A stretch of DNA of 64,000 bases, from NCBI RefSeq assembly GCF_010550695.1, contig NZ_JAAGOB010000008.1, positions 186,001-250,000 on the forward strand, in the 5' to 3' direction. Of this stretch, positions 27,354 to 36,110 are shown one piece after another. The stretch's first letter is position 1, and each line of letters opens with the position of its first letter. Both the position numbers and the translations under genes were made by a program. The notes below the pieces were generated by a model. It was not told the origin of the DNA. It ran no database searches and saw only the letters and a program-made list of their open reading frames with translations. Source of the stretch: Phytoactinopolyspora alkaliphila (GTDB lineage: Bacteria > Actinomycetota > Actinomycetes > Jiangellales > Jiangellaceae).

Positions 27354-28237
27354 CAACCCAGCTGACGATCCTTGCCGGCATGATCGCCGGCTTGGGCGCA
27401 CTCTTGGTCATCCGGGAGTTCGTTCCCCGGCACCCGCATCCGATCGAGGCCGCGAGAAGGCTGACGACCATCACCCGAACCGTGCCAACGACTACAGATG
27501 ACGGCGGAGGACTATCTGTCGGCCTCGGCCGACTGATCCTTCGACGTGGCGGCTCATGGTCCATCTTGCGCATACCCCACAGGGACTTGGCCTTGCTGGG
27601 AATGAGTGTCAGCCGATTCCTCGGCGAGCGTGGTCTCCTCGCGCTGGCCGGACTCGCGTCGCCTACTGCGTCTGCCGTTGGCGCGTCGCTCGCGGGTTGG
27701 ACACCACCGATCGCTGTGCCGGTGGCCGTGAGTCTCCTTGCCGCCACGACCCTATCTTTCCTGCCGTACTACACGGTCGCGCAACAGGCCAGCCGAGCAA
27801 GGGCGGAGTTCGCTCGGGCCATGACCTGTTACGTCGACCTCGTGGCGCTTGAGCGGGCCGGAGGCGCCGGGCCGGTCCAGTCCCTGGAGCACGCCGCGAC
27901 AGTCGGGGACTCCTGGGTCTTCGCTCGGCTACGTGACGAACTCGCGCGTGCGCGCTATCGCGGCACCCCCGCCTGGGACGCGCTGCGCAACGTCGGAGAG
28001 GAGTTGCGGCTCCCGCAACTGGTGAAGACAGGCGACGTGATGAGACTCGCCGGACTCGAAGGAGCGACGGTCTATGACAACTTGAGAGCTCGCGCCATGG
28101 ACATGCGCAACGAACTACTTACCCATGACAAGGCCGAGTCGGGTGTCCGCACGGAGCGCGCGACAGCCCCGGTTGCAGTCACCTCAATCGTCTTCTTACT
28201 GATCCTGGCCACGCCGATGGCACTCGCCATCGGATAG
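27350..28237 (+). CDS. tadC: TadC-like inner-membrane pilus assembly protein
   Basis: The 295-residue protein has the T2SSF fold: an N-terminal membrane helix (about residues 3-23), a pair of helices around 87-140, a cytoplasmic domain with RAEFARAMTCYVDLVALERAGG and LRNVGEELRLPQLVKTGDVMRLAG, and a C-terminal membrane helix (VTSIVFLLILATPMALAIG). It is the usual partner of TadB. It overlaps tadB by 4 bp; 79 bp follow before the pilin gene, with GGAG 8 bp before that gene's ATG. Confidence 0.85.
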   Translation: MTTQLTILAGMIAGLGALLVIREFVPRHPHPIEAARRLTTITRTVPTTTDDGGGLSVGLGRLILRRGGSWSILRIPHRDLALLGMSVSRFLGERGLLALAGLASPTASAVGASLAGWTPPIAVPVAVSLLAATTLSFLPYYTVAQQASRARAEFARAMTCYVDLVALERAGGAGPVQSLEHAATVGDSWVFARLRDELARARYRGTPAWDALRNVGEELRLPQLVKTGDVMRLAGLEGATVYDNLRARAMDMRNELLTHDKAESGVRTERATAPVAVTSIVFLLILATPMALAIG

Positions 28238-28316
28238 CTGCCAGCAATCCGCAGCATCCTGCACCTGGCATGAAGGGCAGAACACGGACCACCCGCACCG
28301 CCCATAGGAGAACCAC

Positions 28317-28538
28317 ATGGACAAGGACCGCATCATCGCAGCGTCGGCATGGCTCGCTGCTGGTGGACAGTGCCTACGCACTCGAATCGCCGCCCGGCTC
28401 GTCCCGGCAGGCCGTGAGAAGGGGGCGTCGGCGCTCGAATACGTCGTGATCGCGGCCATCCTCTTCCCCATCATCGTCGCCGCCGCGATCTGGCTCGGGA
28501 ACGTCATCACGAGCCGGTCGCAAGAGATCACCCCCTGA
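28317..28538 (+). CDS. Flp-type major prepilin
   Basis: The 73-residue protein has a basic leader of about 36 residues ending in EKG, then the class III pilin motif ASALEYVV with the Glu at +5, and a hydrophobic helix (IAAILFPIIVAAAIWLGNVI). Cleavage is expected after the Gly. It is the only very short pilin in the operon and so the likely major subunit. No prepilin peptidase gene is visible in the window, so processing must rely on a host enzyme. Confidence 0.75.
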   Translation: MDKDRIIAASAWLAAGGQCLRTRIAARLVPAGREKGASALEYVVIAAILFPIIVAAAIWLGNVITSRSQEITP

Positions 28539-28545
28539 TTCCGCG

Positions 28546-28926
28546 ATGACTCCCCGGCCGCGTGAACGTGGTTCCATCGCCCTGGAGCAGGTGATCATCT
28601 GGCCAGTCGTGATCGCGACGATCGTTGCGATCATCCAGGGCGCTCTGTGGTTCCACGCCCGCAATGTGGCGTTGTCGGCCGCGCAGGAGGGCGCACGAGC
28701 AGCGTCCGTGGAGACACGCGGCGACGGCGCTGCGCACGCAAAGGCGTTCATCGCCGCCGCCGGTGGAACCAAGGTCATGACCGGGGCAAATGTCTCGCAG
28801 CACGATACTGGGACAACGGTCACGGTCACGGTGTCCGGCTCCGCGCCGTCCCTGGTCCCAGGGATGGCGGGTCCCTCATTCAGCCAGAGCTCCACGGCCC
28901 CCCTCAAGCGATGGACCACGCGGTGA
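28546..28926 (+). CDS. TadE-like minor pseudopilin
   Basis: This 126-residue protein has a short basic start, the RG|SIALEQ processing motif and a hydrophobic helix (VIIWPVVIATIVAIIQGALWF), followed by a small soluble domain (SAAQEGARAASVETRGDG onward). That is the TadE pattern: a pseudopilin built into the base or tip of the Flp pilus. It begins 7 bp after the pilin gene and overlaps the next gene by 4 bp if the GTG start at 28923 is used. Confidence 0.8.
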   Translation: MTPRPRERGSIALEQVIIWPVVIATIVAIIQGALWFHARNVALSAAQEGARAASVETRGDGAAHAKAFIAAAGGTKVMTGANVSQHDTGTTVTVTVSGSAPSLVPGMAGPSFSQSSTAPLKRWTTR

Positions 28927-29369
28927 CTGGGCGGCTGGTGCGGGCCCTCCCACGCTTGCGGGACGACCGTGGTTCGGCAGCGCTGGAGTGGGCAATCTGT
29001 GTGCCAGTCGCCATCCTGCTCATTTCCGCCCTGGCACTCGCCGGCTACGTCGCCTTGGCCGCTGGATCCGTTGAACAAGCGGCCAACGACGCCGCCCGCG
29101 CCGCGTCTTTGGCACGCACACCCACGGCGGCAGTTTCCGACGCCAAGGCCGCCGCCGCGATGTCGCTGGCTGATCAAGGAATCGAGTGCCTGTCCACCAC
29201 AGTGGACGTGGACACGTCGGGATTCCACTCCCCACCAGGGCAGCACGCGACAGTGGAGGTCACCATCGCCTGCCCAATCCGGGTGGCTCACCTGGGCATC
29301 CCCGGTATCACCAGTCGCACCGCTACGTTCACCGGCGTCAGCCCCGTCGATACTTACAGGCAGCGGTGA
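28923..29369 (+). CDS. Second TadE-like pseudopilin
   Basis: I chose GTG 28923, overlapping the previous stop, for a 148-residue protein; ATG 28911 would add four residues. The motif DRG|SAALEWAICVPVAILL has the pilin cleavage Gly, a Glu at +5 and a hydrophobic helix, followed by SVEQAANDAARAASLARTP as in TadE/TadF proteins. Two Cys (in IECLST and TIACPIR) could form a disulfide in the exported domain. It works with the neighbouring TadE- and TadG-like proteins in pilus assembly. Confidence 0.75.
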   Translation: MTGRLVRALPRLRDDRGSAALEWAICVPVAILLISALALAGYVALAAGSVEQAANDAARAASLARTPTAAVSDAKAAAAMSLADQGIECLSTTVDVDTSGFHSPPGQHATVEVTIACPIRVAHLGIPGITSRTATFTGVSPVDTYRQR

Positions 29370-29373
29370 TCGC

Positions 29374-29784
29374 ATGATCCAGCCACTGCGGTCACGAGCG
29401 CCTGAGCGCGGAGCCATTGGCGTGGCGTTCAGCGTCATCGTGCTCATCGGGCTGGCGTTCATCGGGCTCGTGTTCGACGGCGGTTCCAGGCTCCAGGCGA
29501 TGCAGCGTGCCGACAATGCAGCCGCGGAGGCCGCCCGCGCCGCGGGACAGCACATCTCCGGCGCCGACCTCACAGGAGAGACCGGAATCGACCGCGCCGC
29601 CGCCGTAGCCGCCGCACGCAACTACCTCGCGGCGGCAGATGTCGATGGTGACGTCTCCATCCACGGCGACATCATCAGGGTCACCACCGCGACAAGCGAA
29701 CCGACAGTCTTTCTCTCGATCCTCGGGATCACGACAATGAGCGCCACCGGCGAAGCTAGCGTGCGGATCACCACCGGACTATGA
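29374..29784 (+). CDS. TadG-like pilus-associated protein
   Basis: The 136-residue protein starts at ATG 29374, 4 bp after the preceding stop. An ERGAIGVAFSVIVLIGLAFIGLVFDGG segment (about residues 11-37) is the anchored helix of TadG/pilus-assembly TadE-like proteins, followed by RLQAMQRADNAAAEAARAAGQ and a small domain. The VWA domain of full-length TadG is absent, so this is the short form often seen in actinobacteria. It overlaps the lipoprotein gene by 4 bp. Confidence 0.75.
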   Translation: MIQPLRSRAPERGAIGVAFSVIVLIGLAFIGLVFDGGSRLQAMQRADNAAAEAARAAGQHISGADLTGETGIDRAAAVAAARNYLAAADVDGDVSIHGDIIRVTTATSEPTVFLSILGITTMSATGEASVRITTGL

Positions 29785-30410
29785 CGAAGAACGGAACGAA
29801 CAACATGAGCAAATTGCGGTATGCCACGGCGGGCTTGGTCATCTCGCTGGCCCTTCTCACCGCATGCAACAGCGACGACGACTCAGCCATCACCGACCCG
29901 ACACCCGAGGCCGAGACACCGTCGAGGCCGACGCTGACCGCACCGCCCACGTCCAGCCCGGAGGAACAAGCCGCAGAAGAACTTGAGGCGACTTTTCGGG
30001 AGATCATCGCCGCGTGGGACGAATCGAAGATCAACACGTCCGATTATGTCTCATCCGACGATCCTGGCTGGGCCAACGATCTGGTCTCATCGTGGCCGGT
30101 TCACCTTGACGCACAGATCGAGTTGGAGAACTGGACCGCAGCCTGGGGTGCATCAGCCTCCGAACAGGTCGGCGAGACCATCATCGCCACCCATGACATC
30201 ACTGACATCGAGTTCAGCGACGACATGCCGGTCACCGCCGAATCGCGCGCCTGCCTCGACCTGACAGAGATCGAGATCGTGGATTATGACGGCGAGCCAG
30301 CGGAGTTCTCCTACGAACCGACACAGTACCAAACGTGGGACATGACCTGGGACTATGTCGACGAATGGCGGCTGGCGACGATCGGTCTCACAGTGGATGA
30401 ACCGTGTTGA
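29781..30410 (+). CDS. Lipoprotein of the Tad operon
   Basis: The 209-residue protein carries a lipoprotein signal: hydrophobic stretch LVISLALLTAC with the lipobox LTAC, then a Ser/Thr/Pro-rich linker (about residues 35-60). The remaining 150 residues form a small soluble domain of alternating strands that I cannot assign. Two starts are possible, ATG 29781 (overlap with the previous stop) or ATG 29805; the first fits the coupling pattern of the operon. It should sit on the outer face of the membrane and may help secrete or anchor the pilus. Confidence 0.7.
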   Translation: MTKNGTNNMSKLRYATAGLVISLALLTACNSDDDSAITDPTPEAETPSRPTLTAPPTSSPEEQAAEELEATFREIIAAWDESKINTSDYVSSDDPGWANDLVSSWPVHLDAQIELENWTAAWGASASEQVGETIIATHDITDIEFSDDMPVTAESRACLDLTEIEIVDYDGEPAEFSYEPTQYQTWDMTWDYVDEWRLATIGLTVDEPC

Positions 30411-31387
30411 AGATCGTGACGACCATCGTAATATTTCTCACCAGTTCGGCGTTCCTGTTGGCCGGTGTTGCGCTCCCCGCGGCGGCGTCGAACCAGCCAC
30501 CAGACTTCGAATGCCCGGACGGCCACCGGTGGACGGGTTTCGGCTGTGAACCGGAGGACGACGACACCGATCGGGAACGGACGGGATGTGATCAAGCTGA
30601 TCCCACGGTGATGAACATCCCCTGCCGTTTCGGCCCCTTCGTCTGGCATCAGCCGCACGACAGCTACCTCCGGGCACTCACGCAGCAGGAAGCGGCCGAG
30701 TTCCGTGACGACGGCATCTACGGCTGCAGTGGCTGCCTGTACGACGGGCTGTGGCAGGACTACCCGTTGGGTTGGATCTACGAATGGCGCAAGATATCCG
30801 GCATCATTCCACCGTCTGATCCGGTGTGGGGCCAGGTCGGCTTCATCTGGCTCGCGGATGACCCACTCGGCCCGCCACCCGTCGACCCGGCCGCACTCGC
30901 ACAGCAGATCCTGGACGACATGGACCTGCAACCGATCGAGATCGGCATGGCACCGGCACCGATCGACCAACGGCCCGATTCACTCGGACTCGTCGGTGCA
31001 CCCGTGTGGCTCTGGGCCGTCGACCCGTCACCACAGACCTGGGGACCCGTAGAAGACTCCATGTCCGAAGGCGGTATCACTGTCACCGTCACCGCTGCGG
31101 TCGAGGAAGCGTCGTGGGACACCGGCGACGGAAGCATCCGCACCTGCACCGACCCCGGCACGGCGTACCGCGAATCACTCGGCGTGCGTGAATCGCCCAA
31201 CTGCGGCCACACCTACCAGCAGACAAGCCGCCAACATCCGGACCAGGCCTTCACGGTTACTGCTACTACCCACTGGGCCGCCAGCTGGGAGGCATCCACC
31301 GGCGAATCAGGCACGCTCGACGTCGACCCGCTCACCTCGACGGCACGGGTCCGGATCGGAGAGCGCCAGCTGATCGAACAGGAGTAA
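30404..31387 (+). CDS. Secreted Cys-rich protein with PKD-like end
   Basis: The 327-residue protein begins at GTG 30404 (TTG 30407 is an alternative) and has a signal peptide (VIFLTSSAFLLAGVALPAAAS). The mature part has Cys pairs (FECPDG, GFGCEPE, GCSGCLYDG). The C-terminal 120 residues show a PKD-like pattern, ASWDTGDGS, PNCGHTYQ and FTVTATTHWAASWE. Proteins of this kind recur behind Tad genes in actinobacteria; a role in the cell wall part of the pilus machinery is likely but unproven. It overlaps the lipoprotein gene by 7 bp. Confidence 0.65.
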   Translation: MLKIVTTIVIFLTSSAFLLAGVALPAAASNQPPDFECPDGHRWTGFGCEPEDDDTDRERTGCDQADPTVMNIPCRFGPFVWHQPHDSYLRALTQQEAAEFRDDGIYGCSGCLYDGLWQDYPLGWIYEWRKISGIIPPSDPVWGQVGFIWLADDPLGPPPVDPAALAQQILDDMDLQPIEIGMAPAPIDQRPDSLGLVGAPVWLWAVDPSPQTWGPVEDSMSEGGITVTVTAAVEEASWDTGDGSIRTCTDPGTAYRESLGVRESPNCGHTYQQTSRQHPDQAFTVTATTHWAASWEASTGESGTLDVDPLTSTARVRIGERQLIEQE

Positions 31388-31437
31388 GACGCCGCGCAAC
31401 ACGGCAGGACAACAGGCGAACAGGAACGAGGCACGGG

Positions 31438-34400
31438 ATGAGCGTCGGAGCACCGCGAGGCCGATTGTGGATCGTCGACGCGCTACGTGCTCTTGTCGCC
31501 TTCGCTACCCTGACGCTACTCGTCGCAGGCGTCCCCTACGGCCTGTGGTGGGCAGGCGGATGGCCGTGGCCATTCCGCATCCCGAGCCTGGATGACATCA
31601 CGACCGCCTTGACTGCTCCGGATGACGGCTCGCTGTTCATCGGAGCCTTGCTCGTGGCTGGCTGGGTCGGCTGGGCGACCTTCGCCGTCGCCGTCCTCGT
31701 CGAGATCCCGGCCGCGCTGCGCGGGGTCCGGGCACCTCGGCTTCCCGCCCTGGGCACGCAACAGCGGCTCGCCGCCGTCCTCGTCTCCGCCGTCGCGGGC
31801 ATGCTGACCATCGGCCCGGTCGCCACCGCCGAACCAGCCCCATCTCATTCCTTCACTACCGCCGTTCCGCCGGACGACTGGCGACCTGTACCAACCGTCC
31901 CGCCCGAAATGCTCACCGGAGAGCAACCACAGAACCACCAAGAGGAACCCACGAAACCCGACCACGAAGCAGAACCCGACGAGGAAGAGACATCGGAGCA
32001 CGTCGTCCAGCGAGGCGACACTCTCTGGGACATCGCCGCTGCCCTGCTTGGTGATCCGTGGCGATGGGCCGAAATCTTCGAAGCCTCGAAGGACACCATC
32101 CAGCCCGACGGGCGACGCCTCACCCATCCAGATCTGATCTATCCCGGCTGGCACCTGACGATTCCAGCTGTCACGCCTGGACCCGACCAGGCCTCGACGG
32201 TGCCAGACACCGGCGACAACCTCGCCGCCGATCCAACTGCGTCCAGTTCCAATCACGACGGGCTGGTGTCCAACTCGAGCGGCGACGCTCGCGACGCCGA
32301 CACGGAGTCAGCTGCCGATACCAGCCCTGCGGCGGCGGACGAGCGGCAACCCATCCCCACAGGCCTGATCATCAGCGGCCACAACGTAGCGCCCGCGCCG
32401 ACGCCGTCCGGTGAGGACGCCGCGGAATGCGACGTACCTGGCTCCGACTCCTTCGCGGGTCCCGCAACCGATGAGCAGGATCCAGACGACGACTCAGATG
32501 TGGCCGAGCTTGTCCGCACGGCTACCGGTGTCGGTGCGTTGCTCGCGGCAGGAGTCATTGGCCTGCTCACCACACGCCGCGCACTTCAACAACGTCGACG
32601 ACGTGCAGGGCAACGACTCCCCCAGCCCACCGACCTCGCTGCCGCGACAGAGCTCGAACTGCGCGATGTCGCCGACGCTACGCAAGTCGATTTCGTCGAT
32701 CGTGCCCTGCGGACACTCGCCGTGCGGCTCAGCCAACGTGGCCAAGCACCTCCACCGCTACGCCTCGCACGTCTCATCGACGACCAGCTCGAGCTCTATT
32801 TCGAAGAACCGGCCGACCTTCCGCCACCGTTCATCGCCGACGACGAGCGCACGACGTGGATGACTACCGCCGACGCCGACGGCATGCTTGACATCGACGC
32901 CGACGACGTCCCGGCACCGTGGCCAAGCCTCGTCACCATCGGCCACGACACAGACAACGCCCACATCATGCTGGACCTGGAGCACGTCGGAACGCTGAAC
33001 GTCTTTGGTGACGTCGAGTCTTGCCACGCCTTCGTCTCCGCGCTCGCCACTGAGCTATGCACCAGTCGGTGGGCCGACGACATCCAGGTGACCTTCGTGG
33101 GCAGCCACGTCGACCTCGAAGCCCTGCAGACCGGGCGCGTTCGCCACACGACCGACGTCGACCGCCTCATGCGCGAACTCACAGCACGGGCTAATGCTGA
33201 TCGCGAACTACTCCGGCAGTGCCAAACCGACAGCGTCGCCGAAGCTCGCACGAAGCAGACCGCCGCCGGGGCATGGACTCCGGAGATCGTCGTCGTCACC
33301 GAACCATTGCCGCTCTCCCAGCAGCAACAACTCAGTGCCCTGATCAGTCAAGAGCTCCGGCTCGCGATCGCTGCGGTCGTCCTCGGCCCTGGTAGCGCAG
33401 GCGGGACGGCCATCCGAATCGCCAATCCGAGCACAGCGGTGCTTGAACCCCACGACTTGGTGCTGCGTCCGCAGCAAGTCAGGTCGCCCGTGCGGGATCG
33501 GATCATCGACCTGGTGACGACCGCCGACGGCGAACTTGTCGGCCAACCCCTCATGGAGATACCCCTGGACCAGATCCCGCAAAGCGCTGTCGCTGCAGCC
33601 TTGGAGAGCGTCTCCCCGACCGCTGCTGACGATCAAGACCTGAATCGCCCTCCCTCAGGCCCCAGTGAGGTACACGGTTCACGCCGCGCCAACGGCGAAA
33701 CGGCACCGGAAAGTACACCAACACGCCATCCGCGCGTCCTCCTCCTCGGAGAGCCCGACGTCGTCGGCGCCCAAGGGCCGCTGGAGAAGACCAAACGCAA
33801 CCAGGCCGTCCAGCTCGCCTGCTACCTATCGCTGCGGCCCGGCCGTCACGGATCGGCGATGGACGAAGCGATATGGCCCAACGGACGCCCAGGGACGAAT
33901 ACCCGCGGCACAGCAGTGTCAAGGCTGCGCCGATGGCTCGGCCCCCACCCGGACGACGACACGTACCTTCCGCACGCCACCGACGACATCTACCAGTTTC
34001 ACCGTGACGTGCAATCTGACTGGCAAGACTGGTGCGACATCCTCCCCGACGGACTCGTCCAGGCCAGTAGCGACGATCTGTGGCGAGCTCTCGACCTTGT
34101 TCGGGCACGACCGCTATCCGGGCGCGGTGCCTCATACACCTGGGCCGACATGCACGCCCACGAGATGACCTCCGCCATCATTGACGCCTGCCATGAACTC
34201 GCCGAACGAGCACTCAAGGCCGGTGATCTGCGCGCCACGCAGACCGCCGCGCTACGCGGCCTCGACATCGAACCGGCCTGCGAACTCCTCTGGAGAGACC
34301 GTCTCAAAGCCGAGGCCCGACTCGGCAACCGCACCCGTACGCTCGAACTCATCGGCCGACTCCGCGTTCTCGCGGACGAGCTCGGGAGCGACCTCGAAGA

Positions 34401-34452
34401 CGAAACCATCGCCCTCATCGACCAGATTGTGCAACGCAGCCGCTCGAGCTGA
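31438..34452 (+). CDS. LysM and BTAD-domain membrane protein
   Basis: The 1004-residue protein combines parts not usually joined outside actinobacterial Tad loci. Two N-terminal membrane helices (about 15-37 and 60-85) and a third near 120 precede an acidic linker and a LysM domain (HVVQRGDTLWDIAAALLGDPWRW, about 187-243). Another membrane helix lies at about 362-377. The middle part (about 400-740) is unassigned. The C-terminus has a winged-helix-like segment (VLLLGEPDVVGAQGPL at about 762) and a BTAD helical repeat ending near 1000 (RALDLVRARPLSG, AERALKAGDL). It may sense cell wall status outside and signal inside. It ends the operon. Confidence 0.8.
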   Translation: MSVGAPRGRLWIVDALRALVAFATLTLLVAGVPYGLWWAGGWPWPFRIPSLDDITTALTAPDDGSLFIGALLVAGWVGWATFAVAVLVEIPAALRGVRAPRLPALGTQQRLAAVLVSAVAGMLTIGPVATAEPAPSHSFTTAVPPDDWRPVPTVPPEMLTGEQPQNHQEEPTKPDHEAEPDEEETSEHVVQRGDTLWDIAAALLGDPWRWAEIFEASKDTIQPDGRRLTHPDLIYPGWHLTIPAVTPGPDQASTVPDTGDNLAADPTASSSNHDGLVSNSSGDARDADTESAADTSPAAADERQPIPTGLIISGHNVAPAPTPSGEDAAECDVPGSDSFAGPATDEQDPDDDSDVAELVRTATGVGALLAAGVIGLLTTRRALQQRRRRAGQRLPQPTDLAAATELELRDVADATQVDFVDRALRTLAVRLSQRGQAPPPLRLARLIDDQLELYFEEPADLPPPFIADDERTTWMTTADADGMLDIDADDVPAPWPSLVTIGHDTDNAHIMLDLEHVGTLNVFGDVESCHAFVSALATELCTSRWADDIQVTFVGSHVDLEALQTGRVRHTTDVDRLMRELTARANADRELLRQCQTDSVAEARTKQTAAGAWTPEIVVVTEPLPLSQQQQLSALISQELRLAIAAVVLGPGSAGGTAIRIANPSTAVLEPHDLVLRPQQVRSPVRDRIIDLVTTADGELVGQPLMEIPLDQIPQSAVAAALESVSPTAADDQDLNRPPSGPSEVHGSRRANGETAPESTPTRHPRVLLLGEPDVVGAQGPLEKTKRNQAVQLACYLSLRPGRHGSAMDEAIWPNGRPGTNTRGTAVSRLRRWLGPHPDDDTYLPHATDDIYQFHRDVQSDWQDWCDILPDGLVQASSDDLWRALDLVRARPLSGRGASYTWADMHAHEMTSAIIDACHELAERALKAGDLRATQTAALRGLDIEPACELLWRDRLKAEARLGNRTRTLELIGRLRVLADELGSDLEDETIALIDQIVQRSRSS

Positions 34453-34736
34453 CACGGAACCGCACCGAGCGACACGATCGGACGTTGGCTGGCCCGGCTA
34501 CTATCGCCCGGACCGCCGGCTGCCGGCGCGGGTCGCAGCGAAATCCAGGCCGACATCTCAGGTGGGTCGGGCAGCCTGGTCTCATTTCTCATGTGGGCCG
34601 GTCCACACCATGGCCCCACGTGCAAGGTGGTGTGCCGAGGAGTTCGTCTTCTGCTCTTGCCGGCAGCGCATCGGCGAGCATGACCACGACCGTCGAGACC
34701 GGCGCGGGCGCGGTCCGCTCGGAACCGCTCACTGGC

Positions 34737-34889
34737 TCAGGGATCAACAGGCGGGACGATCGCCCATGTGTACACGCCGCGGCGTGGGTCGTGACTGCAC
34801 TCGTACCAGATGTCGGCTTCCTCATCGTGCTCAAGACGGCCGAGATCGTCTGGTCCTTGGCAATCTCGGGGATCCGGAACGGGCGTCAT
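34737..34889 (-). CDS. 50-residue microprotein downstream of dCTP deaminase
   Basis: A short frame on the minus strand starts with ATG at 34889, 6 bp after the stop of the dCTP deaminase gene, and ends at TGA 34737-34739. GGGGTAGGGA overlaps the deaminase stop and makes a good ribosome site about 5 bases from the ATG. The protein is acidic and reads naturally: DLGRLEHDEEADIWYECSHDP in two parts around residues 15-35, then YTWAIVPPVDP at the end. It has no recognised family. Coupling to the deaminase suggests a regulator or partner; this is inference. Confidence 0.55.
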   Translation of the reverse strand: MTPVPDPRDCQGPDDLGRLEHDEEADIWYECSHDPRRGVYTWAIVPPVDP

Positions 34890-34895
34890 TTGTCC

Positions 34896-36110
34896 CTACC
34901 CCTCGCCACCGAGCTCCAATTGCTGCGGATCATAAGCCACCTCGGAAGGAGTGGGAGCCATCTCAGTCTCCCCGTCGATTTTGAAGTGCTTGCCCAAGGT
35001 TTCGGTTTGGCTCTGGTAGTTGGACCCGAAAGCGGTGTCACCATACAGCATGGTTGGCTGTTCTAGCATCCGTTCGAACGTCAGTTTGCAGACGTGCTGG
35101 CGGTGCTCGATCATGAACGCCACGTCGTGAGCGCGCACCTCCAGTGCAGCGGTCGAGCCAGATTGCCGCGAACTTGAAGAGTAGCCGAATCCGGGGTCAA
35201 AGAAGCCGGCATAGTGGGTGCGAAGCTCGCCGCTTGTCGGATCGTACGCGGCCATCTCTGCTGCCAGATGCGGCGGAATCGTCACGGCCTCGTAGGACAT
35301 CAGGAGGTAGAAGCTGTTGGGTTGTAACACGATGCGATCACCCGGCCCCCGCTGCACCTTGTCCCAGAACAGGGCAGGCTCGGATGAGCGAATTCCACGC
35401 ATGTCCAGCAGCGGTGCGCTGCCGCGCGCCCGCCAGCCAACACCCTTTGCTTTCGAGCCGCGCAGGTTCAGGCCGAGGAACAGTCCGGAGGAAAGCTGCA
35501 GGTCCTTCGGCTGGAGTGCCTTCCCGTTGGCGGACAGCAGGGGGCCGTTTGAATGCTCAGCGCGGATGTCCGCATCGGACAGTGCGGTGTCTCCAACTGA
35601 TAGGCGCAGTTGGTTGAGGGTCAGTCCCTGATACACCCGAATGGGAAAGGACAGTGGAACGACCTCGAGATAGAGCGGTCCAACATACCCAGGCTTGATG
35701 TCATCGAAGCGCGCGCCGAAATCCGTGATCACTCTAGTGAAGACATCCGCTCGACCCGTTGAGCTCTTCGGATTCGCTCGTGCGCGCATCTTTTGTGGCA
35801 GTCGGAGTCTCTCCATGAGGGGGATGACATACGGCAGGCCAACCTCAAGTACCGCCCCCCCGGCGCCTGTGAGGTCCACCTCGTACTCACTCAGCTCCCG
35901 CAGCCGATCGGCGACCCGGTTGGGCCCCGGGAGGAAACTGCACTGGATGCGATGGGCCACCTCCCCGAGCCGCAGGTCAAGACTCGCGGGCTGGATGTTG
36001 CCAACCGGGATGTCGGCACCGACGCCGCTGACGACATCAGACGCTATCGCCTTCTCGATGTAGTGGTTGGGGAGCACACCTTCAACGCCGTCGGGCAGAT
36101 CCAGCATCAA
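34896..36110 (-). CDS. dcd: dCTP deaminase, double-domain DCD type
   Basis: The 404-residue protein resembles the long 2'-deoxycytidine 5'-triphosphate deaminase family. The first half has IQPASLDLRLGEVAHRI and the catalytic-region segment NPKSSTGRADVFTRVITDF (about 112-131), then GYVGPLYLEV with the Glu at about 150. The second half repeats the dUTPase-like fold (RIVLQPNSFYLLMS, PPHLAAEMAAYDPTSGELRTHYAGFFDPGFG, about 258-310). Such enzymes convert dCTP to dUTP. The long form is familiar from proteobacteria and odd here on a mobile element. Nucleotide-depleting dCTP deaminases are known anti-phage genes, so it may be defence cargo. ATG 36110 follows GAAGGGAAGG; ATG 36107 is equally possible. 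Confidence 0.8.
   Translation of the reverse strand: MMLDLPDGVEGVLPNHYIEKAIASDVVSGVGADIPVGNIQPASLDLRLGEVAHRIQCSFLPGPNRVADRLRELSEYEVDLTGAGGAVLEVGLPYVIPLMERLRLPQKMRARANPKSSTGRADVFTRVITDFGARFDDIKPGYVGPLYLEVVPLSFPIRVYQGLTLNQLRLSVGDTALSDADIRAEHSNGPLLSANGKALQPKDLQLSSGLFLGLNLRGSKAKGVGWRARGSAPLLDMRGIRSSEPALFWDKVQRGPGDRIVLQPNSFYLLMSYEAVTIPPHLAAEMAAYDPTSGELRTHYAGFFDPGFGYSSSSRQSGSTAALEVRAHDVAFMIEHRQHVCKLTFERMLEQPTMLYGDTAFGSNYQSQTETLGKHFKIDGETEMAPTPSEVAYDPQQLELGGEG

Noticed and set aside
34485-35066. A 193-codon plus-strand frame and a minus-strand frame at 34589-34834
   Set aside because: No recognisable protein or ribosome site, and they overlap the dCTP deaminase end and the better-supported 50-codon frame at 34737-34889.
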